This document shows, piece by piece, positions 48,587-60,700 of a stretch of DNA of 64,000 nt. Made by a program: the position numbers and the translations under genes. The notes beneath the pieces are model-generated. The model worked only from the letters and a program-made list of their open reading frames with translations, made no database searches and had not been told where the DNA came from. The DNA comes from Tetracladium setigerum (lineage: Eukaryota > Ascomycota > Leotiomycetes > Helotiales), in contig PZJY01000012.1 in the NCBI GenBank assembly GCA_031472005.1, positions 1,674,001 through 1,738,000 on the forward strand, in the 5' to 3' direction. The stretch's first letter is position 1, and each line of letters begins with the position of its first letter.

Positions 48587-48723
48587 ATGAAAGGTGATTC
48601 ACAGAGGGCGAAGAGCTTACTCAATACGCAGGTGTGGTTTAGATTGCTCATTCCTGGGTAGAGGGCGGCATGGGAAAGGCTGATAAGAGCCGCCGTACTG
48701 GCGAGGGAGGATTTGAACTGCAT
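47527..48723 (-). CDS. Secreted ribonuclease T2 family enzyme
   Basis: Acid endoribonuclease of the RNase T2 family, exported or vacuolar. Exons 48723-48621, 48532-48316 and 48178-47527 give 323 residues. The N-terminus MQFKSSLASTAALISLSHA is a signal peptide. Conserved blocks: DSCCTETYGGLVLATQFW, active-site motif CAS1 WTIHGLWPDFC, and CAS2 WAHEFSKHATC (the usual Trp and Gly are Phe and Ala: HEF for HEW and KHAT for KHGT). Later blocks are GCRGPRYNETG and a Ser/Gly-rich C-terminus without further domain. Several N-glycosylation sequons (NHT, NGS, NTT, NGT). Intron 1 contains a TA microsatellite (about 48559-48585). Confidence 0.92.
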
Positions 48724-49652
48724 TGTATTGTATTGTATTGAACTACGCAAGCAACACTGGATAAAAAGTGACAAGAAAAAATGAAAAGAGGGAGGATGGA
48801 AAGCTTTATATACTTAGACCAGGTTGCTTGCGAAAAGCTCGATTTCCTGCATCGTCATGACATAGTATAGTACGATGCTGTACCCAACAATGGAGCTGGA
48901 CGAGATGCAGGTCTCCTGCTGAACTTAGTCTACCTACCTTACCTAGGTAGGTCCCCCGGAAGGGTTCCTGGGCTCGTCGACCATTCACGACGATCGATTG
49001 GGAAACATGCGCAATGCTGTATGGGATGTGATGCGAGGTAAAAAGCAAGACTGGACGCTGACGTTGAGAGGGCTCTCCAAGCTCCAGAAAGTCTCTTCGG
49101 TGCCCAGGCTGCAAATGGAAGGTCGCTTAACAAGAACTCCGAGCACGTGGGCGAGAGATTGGCATGCTTGGAGGATAGATATGAGCGCCCACGGGCGAGG
49201 AGGTTGGGGATGGGGATGATCGTAATCATTGACGGTGGTTTCCGCTTCTCCCTCCCCGTACCAGAAAGATCACTAAGGAGGGGTGAAATTTTGTGACTTC
49301 GTAGAACGCTTGCACCTCTCAGTACCGCGTCAACAGAACAGAACGTGAATCCGTACCTATGATGACTAATCTACTGTGTGTGAATCCTTTCTGAAATCAC
49401 AAAGAGGTAGGTAGGTAAGGTAGGTAGGTACCTAGTAGGTACACATAATAAAATCCATCCATTCATTCATTCATTTTCTATCGTATTTCCATCGTGTCTG
49501 AGCACATTTGATTTCCACGTTTCCTTCCTTCGTCATGACCATATCCCACTCCTCCACCCCCCCCTCTAGCACTACTGAGCAGGCAATTTTTGTTCCCTCC
49601 CTCTCCCTCTCTCCCAAAGAAAGGAAGAAACCATGTACAAAGAAATAAGTCA
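48724..49652. other. Intergenic, no gene seen
   Basis: Rich in TAGGTAGGTA/TACCTACCTA motifs (48931-48952 and 49405-49441) and a CATT run at about 49458-49475. No supported gene. Confidence 0.6.
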
Positions 49653-52364
49653 TCACAACTCCACTCTCTCCTCTCCCTCCAAACCAACCCCATCAACAAC
49701 AACCCTATCAAAAACCCTCGCAGGCTCATCATCCAAGAAACTCAGCGCCTCCACAGCTTCACCACCACACGCTCTCTCCAGAGCTAGAAAGGCGAAGTGT
49801 CCGCCTACCACAGGACGAGCCTTGAATGCATTACCAGGGAAGCCACCGGTTCCTTCCGTATCGTAAAGATCGGTGAGGGGGGAATCTGTGAATATATATT
49901 AATTAGCTAGTCGTTCACAATTTCATATTCAAATTGCGCAGAAAAAAAGAATGGGAGGAGGGAGAGAGGGTGGGGAAGGGAGGTTCTCACCAGTCGAAGT
50001 CTCATTCACCCACAAAGCGATAGACTCAACAATTTCCTCTCTGACCTGCTTGCTCGCCACAGCGACGGCGAAGAACTCCCAATCGCTCTTTGCATAGAGA
50101 TGTCTACTATCCAGAGGCAAACCATATCTCTGGCGCACATTGTGATACCAATCACTTGAGATCTTGTAAATCCTATCACTCACAAACCCACCACTTTTCG
50201 GCGATTGCACCACATCACCGGAAATGATAGGTCTCTGTCCCTTCCCAATACTTGGAATTACCACTTCTTCCGATTTCGCCTTGGAATTGGTCGGGAGGTG
50301 GAAGCAGAGCAAAGAATCTGCAAAGAGATTGTACAGCGTTGTCCAGCTGCCAAACCACGTGTATGCCACTTTCGCATGCGTGCCATCTCGTGAAATAGCG
50401 TATTCATCCTCCCACAACTTGATGTAGGTCTCAGAAATATTGCGATAATATTTCGCGTCTTCAAACTCCCCGAGAGCGGCAGAAATTTCTGACATTGCCC
50501 TGATTCCAATGATTCCCTTCAAGGCAAGATTGGTCTGATTTGCGAGCCAGCCCGCAAAATCATCAGTCGATAGTTGGTTGCTGGGAATGAGAGCTTCGCG
50601 GATGAGGTATCCTGTCCACTGTTTCCACAGCTTGTAGGATTTTGCTACCCATCTCCTGGCTTGCTTTTCGCCCTTGGAAGAGACGGGCCCTCCAAATGTA
50701 TCATCCATGCCATCGGCATCAACATGAAGTGGGAATTGTCCTTTAGAAGACTCAACATAGCTTTCTGCTCCAAGAGTGGACCAAAGGCTGGCGGGTTTGG
50801 TGTCGTATTTGAGGGAATTGACAAGCGCTAGTCCCATGATGAGAATGTTTCCGCACTCCTCAACGGGCATATATTCGTCTCTGCCATCTGGATGCCCGGT
50901 GGCATTAGGGAAGGAGGAACCCAAATCATGCATAGCATAGTCATTTCTGTCCGGTTTGAGTGGTTGTCAATAGAAAGGAAGATCAAACTTACGGATATTG
51001 TCCACTGCCCATATGCTCCAAGAGTGGCTCCAGCAAGTATGCCAGCCATTTCGGGTTGGTGTACAAGAAAAACGGAAAGGCGGGATAGATCACATCAATT
51101 GTGTTCATGTTTCCATCTGACGAGATCTCCTTGAAGAAAATGACAGGATCATCCGGAGTGCCTGCAAAACTGCAAGCACCAAGCACTTGACGAGCACTCA
51201 ACGCAAGAATGTCCTTGTAATCCTCAGATCCAGATTTGAGGGCGTCAATTTCAAGCTGCTGCGAGTAATTGCTCGCCAAGCTGAAAGCTTTTTCGAAGTC
51301 ATAGTAGTGGAAATAGAGAAGCTCATCGGCACTATGGTAATACGAGGCCCACAATGGCTTCATCAACGTCAAGCCTCTTGCAGATGCAAATTGAATGACG
51401 GGGTCCTGAATGTGTGCCAATGTGAATGTAACACTATCATGAGACTTTCCACTCTTTGCGGAAGTTTCATTAAGCACAAATGATTTGGAGAATGCAAAGA
51501 CAGGCTCCTCATCCATGATTGATCTGAAATTTCCATCCACCTTATTACTTAGCGTTCCAGTTCTGGAGAAGCGCTGGCGAAGTAGGGCAGATGTTCCAGC
51601 TTCATGTTGGACATCTGCAGGTCCGCTGAAATGTAATGTACCCCATTCTGCACGGTCGGCATCTTCCGTGAGGAGTTGCTCAACTCTCCTCTTGACTTTC
51701 CAGGTCTTCAGAGGAGGGGAGCCGCTCGATTTTTGAGCATTCTCCGTGAGCTGCCATTCGATTGTGTTACCTCTGTTGGCACTGACCCACAACCCATTTA
51801 CATCTATATAGATGTCTATATCAAATCCTCCGCTCACATATACCGACAAGTACGAGGCAGGGATGGCTTGTCGTAGTGAGGAAGTAGGTGTGATGGGAGA
51901 AAGGAAGGAGAGAATGACTTCCAGGTTATCTCCGGAAGATTTAGGTGAAGGGATGCTGTATGTGAGATTCGTAGTCGAAGCATCGAATGTCGTCCCGAGG
52001 TAGGTGGGAATAGAAATGTTGTAACTTGGGACTATCCATTAGCTTCTGCGCAGCTTGGAGAGATGGGAGATGGGAGATGGTAGCTGTACTTCTCCCCCGA
52101 TTTTGAGAGCGAGTCTTGCGGTCTGCCCAGCAGCGGATACACAGTATCAGATTTGGCAACAGCTGCCAGTACCGACAAGCCCACCTCCTGTCCGGTCCAG
52201 AAGATAGGCCAATGCTCCCATGGCAAGTCTCTTGCATGCCCCAACCAGGTACTCAAGTATGGATTTCGCACAATTAACGGAACCACCGGGGGAGTCAAAG
52301 ATGAAGCTTCAACGGTGGACACAGCTGCTGCCGCCGCTGCACCGAGGTATGCTGACCAGCGCAT
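49653..52364 (-). CDS. gtaA: Secreted glutaminase GtaA-like protein (DUF4965/DUF5127/DUF1793)
   Basis: The family includes the secreted glutaminase A of Aspergillus; activity here is inferred. Four exons: 52364-52090, 52024-50993, 50946-49991, 49885-49653; 831 residues. Signal peptide MRWSAYLGAAAAAAVSTVEA. Family landmarks: PLIVRNPYLSTWLGHARDLP, WPIFWTGQEVGLSVLA, NYNISIPTYLGTTFDA, WASYYHSADELLYFHYYDFE, LALSARQVLGACSFAGTPDD, FFKEISSDGNMNTIDVIYPA, PNATGHPDGRDEYMPVEECG, LIREALIPSNQLSTDDFAGW and LKGIIGIRAMSEI. Intron 1 uses an AAG acceptor at 52025. The C-terminal exon after GGFPGNAFKARPVVGGHFA is short. No frame correction is needed. Confidence 0.88.
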
Positions 52365-54081
52365 TGTGAAGGGGGGGAGGGGAGCCGGCCTTTGAGGGGT
52401 TCAAATCAAATCAATAAGCTGCTTGGTGAAAAGAAGACCACCAGAGGCCGAGAAGAAGAAGGATGTATGTTTTGTAATCTAGGCTTTGTATTGAGAAGTA
52501 AAACAGAAATAAATGTAAACAGATGTTTTCGCACACAGCAAAAGCAAGCGCGTATAGTAAGTAAGGTGCAAGTGCAACGAAACAAGGAAAGCAGGAGACA
52601 AAGCAAAGAAGGACGAGTCACGACCTTGGGGTCGTTTCAACACTGGTTCGTGGTCTGTCGTCTGACTTGCTGCTCCTTCACTACCAAACCTCCAAGGGCT
52701 CGAGGAGCGTCATGGGACCCGCAGCCGTAGTGGGGTGGTTGGAAGGAAGGGGCGTGTCCAATCACATCGTCCCGCTAAACCGCCTCCATCCGGGCTTCTG
52801 CAAGCCCAAGACCCCTTTTCCCACACTTCCGGATCACGAGCGCAGCATCCATCCCCCCTCTGCCCCACGACAAGCACGAGGAATCTGGGGAAGATATAAT
52901 ACCCCAGATGGTGACACGGCATGTCCTTCGCGAGAGTACTACTCCCTACTCCGTACCACACAAAAACATCTACAAGAAGGCCGAGGAGCGAGTCCACGAT
53001 TGCAACGCATCAGCGAGCTAGAAGGGAACAAAGAGATCAACATCAACGCCCTCAGAGTCTTTGGATCAGGGGGTTTGTCTATTTCTCAAATCCCACTCTT
53101 GATGATCAACACTTGTCGCGAAGTTCGCGTTAGGTACACGAAAACAAGTACTGTACCCCGCATAGAAACTATCCCCATGTTTTTTGGACGAGAAATCCAC
53201 ATAATGACGGCATTCTCTCTCTCGTCTTTTTCTTCCTTAGGTAGGTACTCATCGGAGTAAGGAGGATGGAATTCATGTAGCATTATAGCCGATGTAAGAC
53301 AATGTCTACACGCTAGAAAACGAGTCTACAGTACGCCGTAGGTAGGTAGGTACCCAAGATGTATGTTGTCAAACTCTATCTCCGAAATTCCCGAAGATTG
53401 GTTTGTTCGAGAACAATTGGTCTACAAGTTGCGTTAAGGTTTGTGGACGACGTTCCAAGTTTTCGGTGTCATCAATATCGATCAATTGGGCTTACATTAC
53501 ATCTCTAACGCGCGGTAAAGCGTCTTCATTTGTCCTTCTGTTGCTTTCTTGAACCAATTATTCAAAATAATCATGAGGACGCAAGTACGAAGTACACGAT
53601 AATCCAGCAGAAGAAATGAGGCCATGCTCAACTAGGTAGATACATTATTCGGGCCCTCATTCACTACTGAATATCTACCTAAGTAAGTACCTAAGTACCT
53701 TAGGCAAGGTCAGCTTCCTCGTTTTCATATATTACTTCCCAGCTAATTGTTATCAATATCAGATCAGCCGTAGTCCTGGCAAGAATTGGTACATTGTCAA
53801 TATCCAAGATGGTTGTTGAGGCTGACTTTCAATCGTGGGCCCTTCTTTCCTCATATACCAGCTGGCAGTCACCCCTCATGCTCAGGATGGCAACCTCAAA
53901 TGACAGAACTACGGGAGACGATATCTCGACAGGCTCATCCTGCATTCCTTCACCCACTCCCAATTCCTGTCTACCCATCATCTACATAATCACATGCATA
54001 GTGTCAACAAACATATCTACAACTTATAAAGCCAACTGTCATACCTATTCTACCACCATAACCTCCACCACATCCGTTTAA
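52365..54081. other. Divergent intergenic region, no supported gene
   Basis: Lies between the GtaA-like gene (minus) and the Ap4A phosphorylase gene (plus). A 197-codon open frame at 52667-53260 has no ATG at its start, no motif and no splice continuation. TAGGTAGGTA-type motifs occur at 53238, 53338-53355 and 53675-53710. Confidence 0.5.
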
Positions 54082-55483
54082 ATGGAGTTGCCTGGACTCT
54101 CCCTGCCTGTCATTTGCGTACCACCAAACAGCGACTTCCTGATGGAAACGATGCGTTGGGGTTCTATTCCTACTCCGACTATTCCGCATGATCAGCCCAA
54201 AGATGATGATGAGGACGACCTTTCAACCTCAGAAACCATTGTCTGGCCGAAAATTAGAAAGACGGCGGCCAACCGCCCTCAAAATCTCACCTGGCGTGTG
54301 TACAACAACTTCGGTCTAGCTCCTGCCGCAGATGATCTGAAAATGTGCGAAACCGAGGTGTACACTTGTCAGCATGCAGATATTCCACCAGGGCAAATGC
54401 GAAGGATTTTTAGACTCCAGAATCCTGCCCGACACTTTCAAATCCGGTTCTCACAATATTTGGCTAATAAACCGCGGCACAAAAAAGACAATCCCTTCGA
54501 GGACCCCTACGGTAAATCAGGTTGTCCTGGTCTCTCATGCGACAACAAGCTGTTCGTTACAGCATGGCCCCCACTTCATAATATTTTCCTTCCTAAGTAC
54601 ACAATTTTCGCCAACCACTTCATTCTTGCGACCAAAGCATTCAAAAAACAGACAGATTTCTTAGAAGCAGAAGATTTTGAAGCTGCGTATGCCTGTATCG
54701 AAGCATTCGAAAGGGATCACACGAGGCTGTTTGCCTTCTTCAACTCCGGGCCAGGTTCTGGGACAGTGGAACCACATCGCCACATTGAATTTATTCCTGT
54801 GGAATCAATGTACGAAGGACTGGACCCTGATAACGGGTGGAATTTCCTCACTGAAGAGCTTCTGAAAGACCCAAAACCTTGTAAGACTCACATTTCTACG
54901 CACCGTGGCCTGTTTTCTGACTGAGTTAGTACTTCCTTTCCTTACTTTTACGGCGGAAATCCCACCCAATGCTTCTGCCAATGAACTTCATGACTTGTAC
55001 ATTTCGCTTTACCGTCGCGCCCTTAACGTTTTCGGACCTGAAATCGAGGCGGCACCAGAGGAAATGGATCTCTCGGAGGATGAAAAGGATGGAGCCACCA
55101 TTTCCAAGTCTGAAAGGGTCGTGTCCCAGAATACAATGTTGAGTTCACTTGTTTCAATCCTGAAAAGAGCTGCGAAGAAGATTCGCAATATCTTCGAACA
55201 GTCAATGAGCGTAGTACACCCAAACGAAAGACCGACCATTAGTTACAATTTGGGAATCACTAGTAGTGTGATGGTTCTCTGTCCGCGTCCTATGCTAGCA
55301 TGGCAGAAGGTGGGCAACAAGCGGACATTAGCTGGTGTTCCTTTGGATGGCACTCTTCTTGCTGGGATTCTCCTTGTCAGAGATGCAGAACATTGGGAAA
55401 CACTATGGAATGAACCTCAACTTCATTATGGTCGCTCAGCAATAGAGTCCTTGCTTGGGTTTATTGGCCATCGAGCCTATTAG
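54082..55483 (+). CDS. Ap4A phosphorylase (ATP adenylyltransferase) homologue with altered HxHxQ motif
   Basis: Family enzymes split diadenosine tetraphosphate with phosphate into ATP and ADP. Exons 54082-54880 and 54930-55483 flank a 49 bp intron; 450 residues. Family blocks: QIRFSQYLANKP, NPFEDPYGK, NHFILATKAFKKQTDFLE, RLFAFFNSGPGSG, then PHRHIEFIPVESMYEGLD, IPPNASANELHDLYISLYRR, ISYNLGITSSVMVLCPRP, and GVPLDGTLLAGILLVRD. The catalytic triad-like motif is usually H-x-H-x-Q (PHRHLQF); here the last residue is Glu (HRHIE), and the residue before the Pro is also Glu rather than Gln. The N-terminal 100 residues (acidic DDDEDDLS stretch) are longer and more divergent than usual, and an insertion of about 60 charged residues precedes the last third. 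Could be a paralogue with altered activity. Confidence 0.85.
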
Positions 55484-55654
55484 TCAGCTTACTGAGCATC
55501 TCCGATCACAAGAAGGAAAAAACAAAGTTTTGCCAGGTTCAAACCTTGACATTATTAAAAAAGAAACAAAAAGTATCGAATTAACACAGCACCTCCGAAT
55601 GAGCGACCCCAAATCAACTTCACACACCATACCCACAGAGGTATCCCAACAGCC

Positions 55655-57565
55655 TTAAGAACTTGTTCTGCGGTTGGTTTGCAAGTCATCCCAGCGCTTT
55701 CGACAAGTAGCATTGCCAAAATGGTACGAGCCTCCATGACTAGCAATATATTCAGCGACCAGCTTCCACGGGATCTTTCCCTTGGCCACCTCCGTTTCAT
55801 TCGACAACTTTCCAACAGCTTTCTTGAGGAGTCGGATCTACGCGATATCAGCCCTCTAAACTTTACCAAAAGTGATTCAGCAATTGAGCACTCACATCAT
55901 TGTCATCCCATTCTGGCTTCCTGACTCTTGCCGCCTTATGCTTCGTCAAAGTACGAAATCGACCTCGAAGCGTGGATTCGGCCTCAGTGAACTTTCCCTT
56001 TCGACGGATCTCTTTGTACGACATGCCGGCCAGTTTCGAGTTGATCAGGAAATTGTCCTTTTCACTTCGTTGCTGCATTGTCTCATCCATTGGCGGCGCT
56101 AGCTTTGGGGAATACGTGGCACCCATCTTGCTTGACTTCGGCTCCGTTTTCTTGGGCTCAGCAGTCTCAGTGCAGAAATGTTCTTCTTCTTCTTTGAAGA
56201 GGGTGGTGAATAGCAGTCGTCAAGCTTTGATGTGGATTTTGAGAATGATTTGGTCTTAGGAGAGCTCTTCCGGCTGTGCTTGCTTTGAGCTTCATTACTG
56301 GAGGGGCCGACATACATGTGTCGATGAGCAGCAGCCTCAGGCTCGTTAGGTAGCAATTGTCGATGTCTTCGAATCGGCTGTTCAGTAACTGACATTCTTT
56401 CTGACCCCGAGTAATCTGCCGTGTTGTCTCTGGAACTGTAGCCTGTGCTTGAATCCGAAGAGTCGGGAACCGTGCCTTGACTCGAGCCCGAGGTCGACAT
56501 GGCGAGGGGAACTTCAAGCTTCAAGACATCTCTCGGTGGTACAGTAGTGTATAAAGACAGCAGTTGTGATGAACAGTCAGAACTTGGGCACGTATTCCAA
56601 GCGTCGTTGCCATGTGGAAATGATTGGAATCCTGGTAATTCATCATGAACCAGCATCGCATCGAAGTCGGTGTGAAATTGCTCCTCGCAGTTACGTGGGA
56701 CATTCTGCCACCAGTCATTATTCCTCCTCATGTCGATATTCATCGTTGCTGGCGTGTCGAAACTCATCAGGATACTTGGCTCGATCGAAGTGTTGGTCGA
56801 CGAGTAGCTGCTGTATGCAGTAGTATTTGGACTTATCCTATCAATGGTGAAGGAGTCTCCAATGGGAACTGGCGCCATGGTTTTGTAAGTGGACAACATG
56901 GAAGCCGCTGTTGGCATGGTTGTTGAAGTTGAGTTTGATTTTAATGATGCGAAGGAAGTTGTCTTCATATTGTTGTCATCATCGGCTGAGCTTTGATGAT
57001 ACCCAAAGTCCTTTGACACATTCGGCGTCTTCGAGAATTCGGCAAAGCTTCCTCGTCCTCGACCAAGGCTCCACTGGGCGTAGTCGTTTCCGAGCATTGG
57101 GCTGTTGTTATCGTTATCGTCAACAACGCCGCCGCCGCAATTGTTCAAGCCCGAAGTCTGAGCTTGGAATGTTCGCTGCTGCTGTTGAGAGGTGGTGGAA
57201 GCTGAAGGTCTCATGTTGGTCTGATGATTATTGAGCGCGGTGTAGGCCGTCGATTTCGGGTAATTGAATGTTTGTTGTTGAATGGTTGAGTAGGATGTTT
57301 CTTGGTACTGTCGACCATACATACTACTCTGGCTCTGAACACATACGGGTCAGTTTTGATTTTCTTCCCCCCCATATCCATTTCCAAGCTTCCTTTCAGA
57401 GAAAACGATAGATCATATACATACCTTGAAATTCTCATCCCCACCACTAAAATCAACTACTCCCTGATCATCCCATGTCTCTATCGCTGCCGCCGTCGTG
57501 GCCAAAGACGACGACGATGACCCGGACCCAAACACACTCCATGCATTGATGTTGTTATTCGTCAT
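55655..57565 (-). CDS. Myb-like DNA-binding protein, one apparent 1-base frameshift
   Basis: Probable nuclear transcription regulator. Exons 57565-57425, 57334-55896 and 55837-55655. A long Ser/Gln/Asn-rich N-terminal region (SSMYGRQYQE, TSQQQQRTFQAQTSG) is followed by a basic stretch and then a Myb/SANT-like domain: EKDNFLINSKLAGMSYKEIR, RGRFRTLTKHKAARVRKPEW, and after the last intron IRLLKKAVGKLS, KIPWKLVAEYIASHGGSYHF and CRKRWDDL, ending NRRTSS. Between about 56225 and 56130 the frame shifts from PPSSKKKK to HFCTETAEPKKTEPKSSKMG; one extra base gives 587 residues. As given, the first frame stops at 56099. The stop faces that of the Ap4A phosphorylase gene 171 bp away. Confidence 0.82.
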
Positions 57566-57718
57566 CTCAGCAAGTGCAAGTAGTCTTCGCTGATGATTAT
57601 GCTGATTATGCTGCCGCGGATGCTGCTGAAAATGAAACTGCTGGAAAGAAGGTACAACCAAGGAAGTGTTGTTGAAGCAGCTATTCGAGACATACCGGGG
57701 ATTTGCGTTGATAAACAT
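57566..57718 (-). promoter_or_regulatory. Leader of the Myb-like gene: upstream ATG with a retained-or-spliced intron
   Basis: An upstream ATG (57718) begins MFINANPR. A predicted intron 57695-57641 (GTATGT...TTTCCAG, 55 bp) follows. If spliced, the upstream frame ends in a TGA that overlaps the main ATG as ATGA at 57565; if retained, the upstream ATG is in frame with the main protein and adds 51 residues. Splice signals and frames are seen; use of either form is inference. Confidence 0.45.
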
Positions 57719-60700
57719 CTTGAAGTATGGTACTCAACGTCTCACTTTCACCGCCTGGCTGACCTCTTCTCTATTTCTTGCAGACTTTTGCAGGTATGTG
57801 AGATGTAGCTTTGCGCCTTTGCCTGCAACTTCCTGCAAAGGACATCCAAGAGAGATAGGGAGAGAGAGAGCGCGAAACGTGTGGTTGGTGCCGCTTGCTT
57901 GCAACACTTTCAGCACACTATCTTTCGGAATGCCACTTCTTGAGCAGGCGGTCAAGAATATTTAAAAGCGGATGAACTGGATCGAGTGAGGGGGATGAGG
58001 GAAACCGGTTGGTCGAAGCTTCTTTTCTGGCAGTTGTCGGAGCGGAACCTTGCGTAAAAGTTTGTATAGAGAATGATTCTGGGGGTTTTCTTTGGATGCA
58101 TTGTTTTTAGTAATTTTGCTACACCGCCAGCATAGCGAGAAAGATGGGTGTATGGAAGTAAGATTCTTACCTTTTTTGTGGTTTTGCGGTGTGTCCTGCT
58201 TGTTTCCTTGTGCATAAAACGAGTGTGGCTCCCTCTCCTTTTTCTGTGTGTGTATGAAAACCACGCTAATTAATGATTGAGATTACTTGGGAGAAAAATT
58301 GATGTGGTATTAGACGGTTGGAAAAGAGTTAAAGATTGATTGTACGAATGAAGTGCTTCCAAACAAGAAGGAATGGGTGACAATGGAATGTATACGTTTT
58401 TGTTTCGAAGGGAACATTAGCATCTCTCTGTGAGGAGGTACATGAAACAGGAATTTTGTTCTAGAGCTATCATGGAAGAAAAAGCTTTGCCACAGAAGGA
58501 ATTGACTGAGTGGCTTTCTTTTCCTTGTATTCCTTGTTTTCCTTCAATTACCGTAAATGGGCTGGCTAAGTCATCATAGTAGTGGGCTTCACTTTTTCTT
58601 TTTTCTCTTTTCCCTTCGCTAGTGTTTCTGTCATTGTTGTATGCCATGACATCTGAGAAGCTTTCCCGTTAGATAGATAAAGTCTGGCGTGGTCTTTTAT
58701 TTATTTATTTACCATGTCGTTGGTAAATGGGCAAGTTAAGTTGAGTCGAACTGAGTAAGTACGAAATAGATAATGTCTCCTTCTATTTCCTTTGCCCTCT
58801 CATGATTTAATAGATTTTAGAATGATATAATTCAATCAATCGTCTCCCTCCGTCTCATAATTGCCGTAAAGTACACATGCAGTCATCATACCTCCCTAGC
58901 GAGCTACCCCAACCACACAAACCACACAAAATTGCTTTTCTCCATCCCTCAATTTCTAATTCTTCTCCCAAACCATATCAGTACTATACTGTACAACAAC
59001 AAAGCAACCCCTCCTCCCCCAACTGAATACTTACCCAGCCAGCTGGCAAATAGATACCTACTCCTTTCGGCACCAGCCGCAATTACCCTTTTCGAACTCC
59101 CTACCCGACTGTATGTACGTACAGTACGAGTCCAAAAAAAAGAAAGAAACCAACCCTCTCCTCTCCTTTCCTCTCAAAACAACTAAGTTTGGTCGTTCCT
59201 TGCCCTATTACGATTTGGACTGCATATATGCCATGTAAACATGCACACGGCCGCCCGGCTCCCCATTCCCTCATCCACTATTTTATTTCTCCGGCATACA
59301 AGATAGACGAATCGAACCCGTTCGCATGTCTCAGTTATTTAAAAAAAAAGAATTAAAAAAATGTGCCGAACGATGAGTGGAGTGGCGTCAGTGCATTCGA
59401 TCGATCGGCTTCCTATGTTGGCTGGTGGGTGTTTGGGTGGGTGGTTTGATGATGGGCTGGTTGGGTGGTTCTTGGCTGATGACTGAAGAACCGTTTTTTT
59501 ACCTTGGTTTGGTACGTTATAGATGCCTCCGGTGGTACAGTAGGAACAGGGTGAAGTTGTAAGAACAGCGTGCAAACTGACGGGAAGGTGCATGGAGGAG
59601 CATGTGAGTAGCAAACGGACCATTTGCCACCTCTGATCGATAAGTTTCCTTTTTTTCTCTTTCTTTAAATCTCGGGATTTATTCCACGAGTTTATTGTTT
59701 GGAGAGTGGTTGTAGAAAAACATGGTTTACTTTGCCCGTTATTGTGATGGATGAGGTCAACTCAGCTAGCTAGGTAGGTGTCACAGTGGAAATTTTCCGT
59801 CACGGTACTCATGTAGTTTAGGTACACAGTGGTTTGTACGCCTTCCCCGCTTTTTGGTCCTGCATGAGCCATGAGATGCAGCCGCCACATGGGCTGATTG
59901 AGATAGGATCGATCCTGCATGTATGTGTGTGTGGTGTTTGAATACGCGGAGTTTGTCTACCCAGGACCCGTTCCTTTCTTTCGAGTACGGTACCGTAATG
60001 TATCACTCCCAGCTTTTTCATAAATAACATAGCTGTTGTTGCTAAAACTGAGGTAAGATAAATAACAGATAATAGAAAATCCGGATTTAGGTTCTTATCC
60101 AGAAATTACTGCACTATTCTTTGCGCACAATCGGCTGGACTCAGTTCAGCATGCGTTCCATTCCCATTGCTTGGCGTCATGTATAGCGCGGAAGAAACCA
60201 ACGTGAAAACACGACGACCCCCACACAAACCAACAGTCAGACCAGACCAAACAAACGCCTTGACCACTATCCTCAACCACCATAGCTCCTCCAATCAATC
60301 GTTCCAGAAAACGACCATCCGATCATCCCAGATGAGCTACCCCCCTGGGCAAGAAACGGCTATCTACCGCGGCATGGGAATTAAGCGAGATTTTAGTTTG
60401 TACGTACCTACCTCATGCAAGCAATACCCTGGTTCCTGGTTCTTGGTTATAGGCAAGGTAGGCATGATGGAGAGAGTGTGGATGTTAAAGATACATATGA
60501 CATGTCTGAATTTGGAAGAATTGAAGAAGTGTGATAGCTCATTGGGGGGGGGAAGATTTAAGGGGTAGGTAGACATGCCGCATGGAATGGGCTTGATTTG
60601 GATCGAGAAGTTGAAAAATAATTCAATGTTATCTTTCTTTTGGTAAAGGAGAAGTAGAGGGCTAGGATGAAAGAAGGATATTGACTACTAAGGCCGGGAA

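Noticed and set aside
52667..53260. 197-codon plus-strand frame upstream of the Ap4A phosphorylase gene
   Set aside because: Begins without ATG, has no motif and no plausible splice partner.
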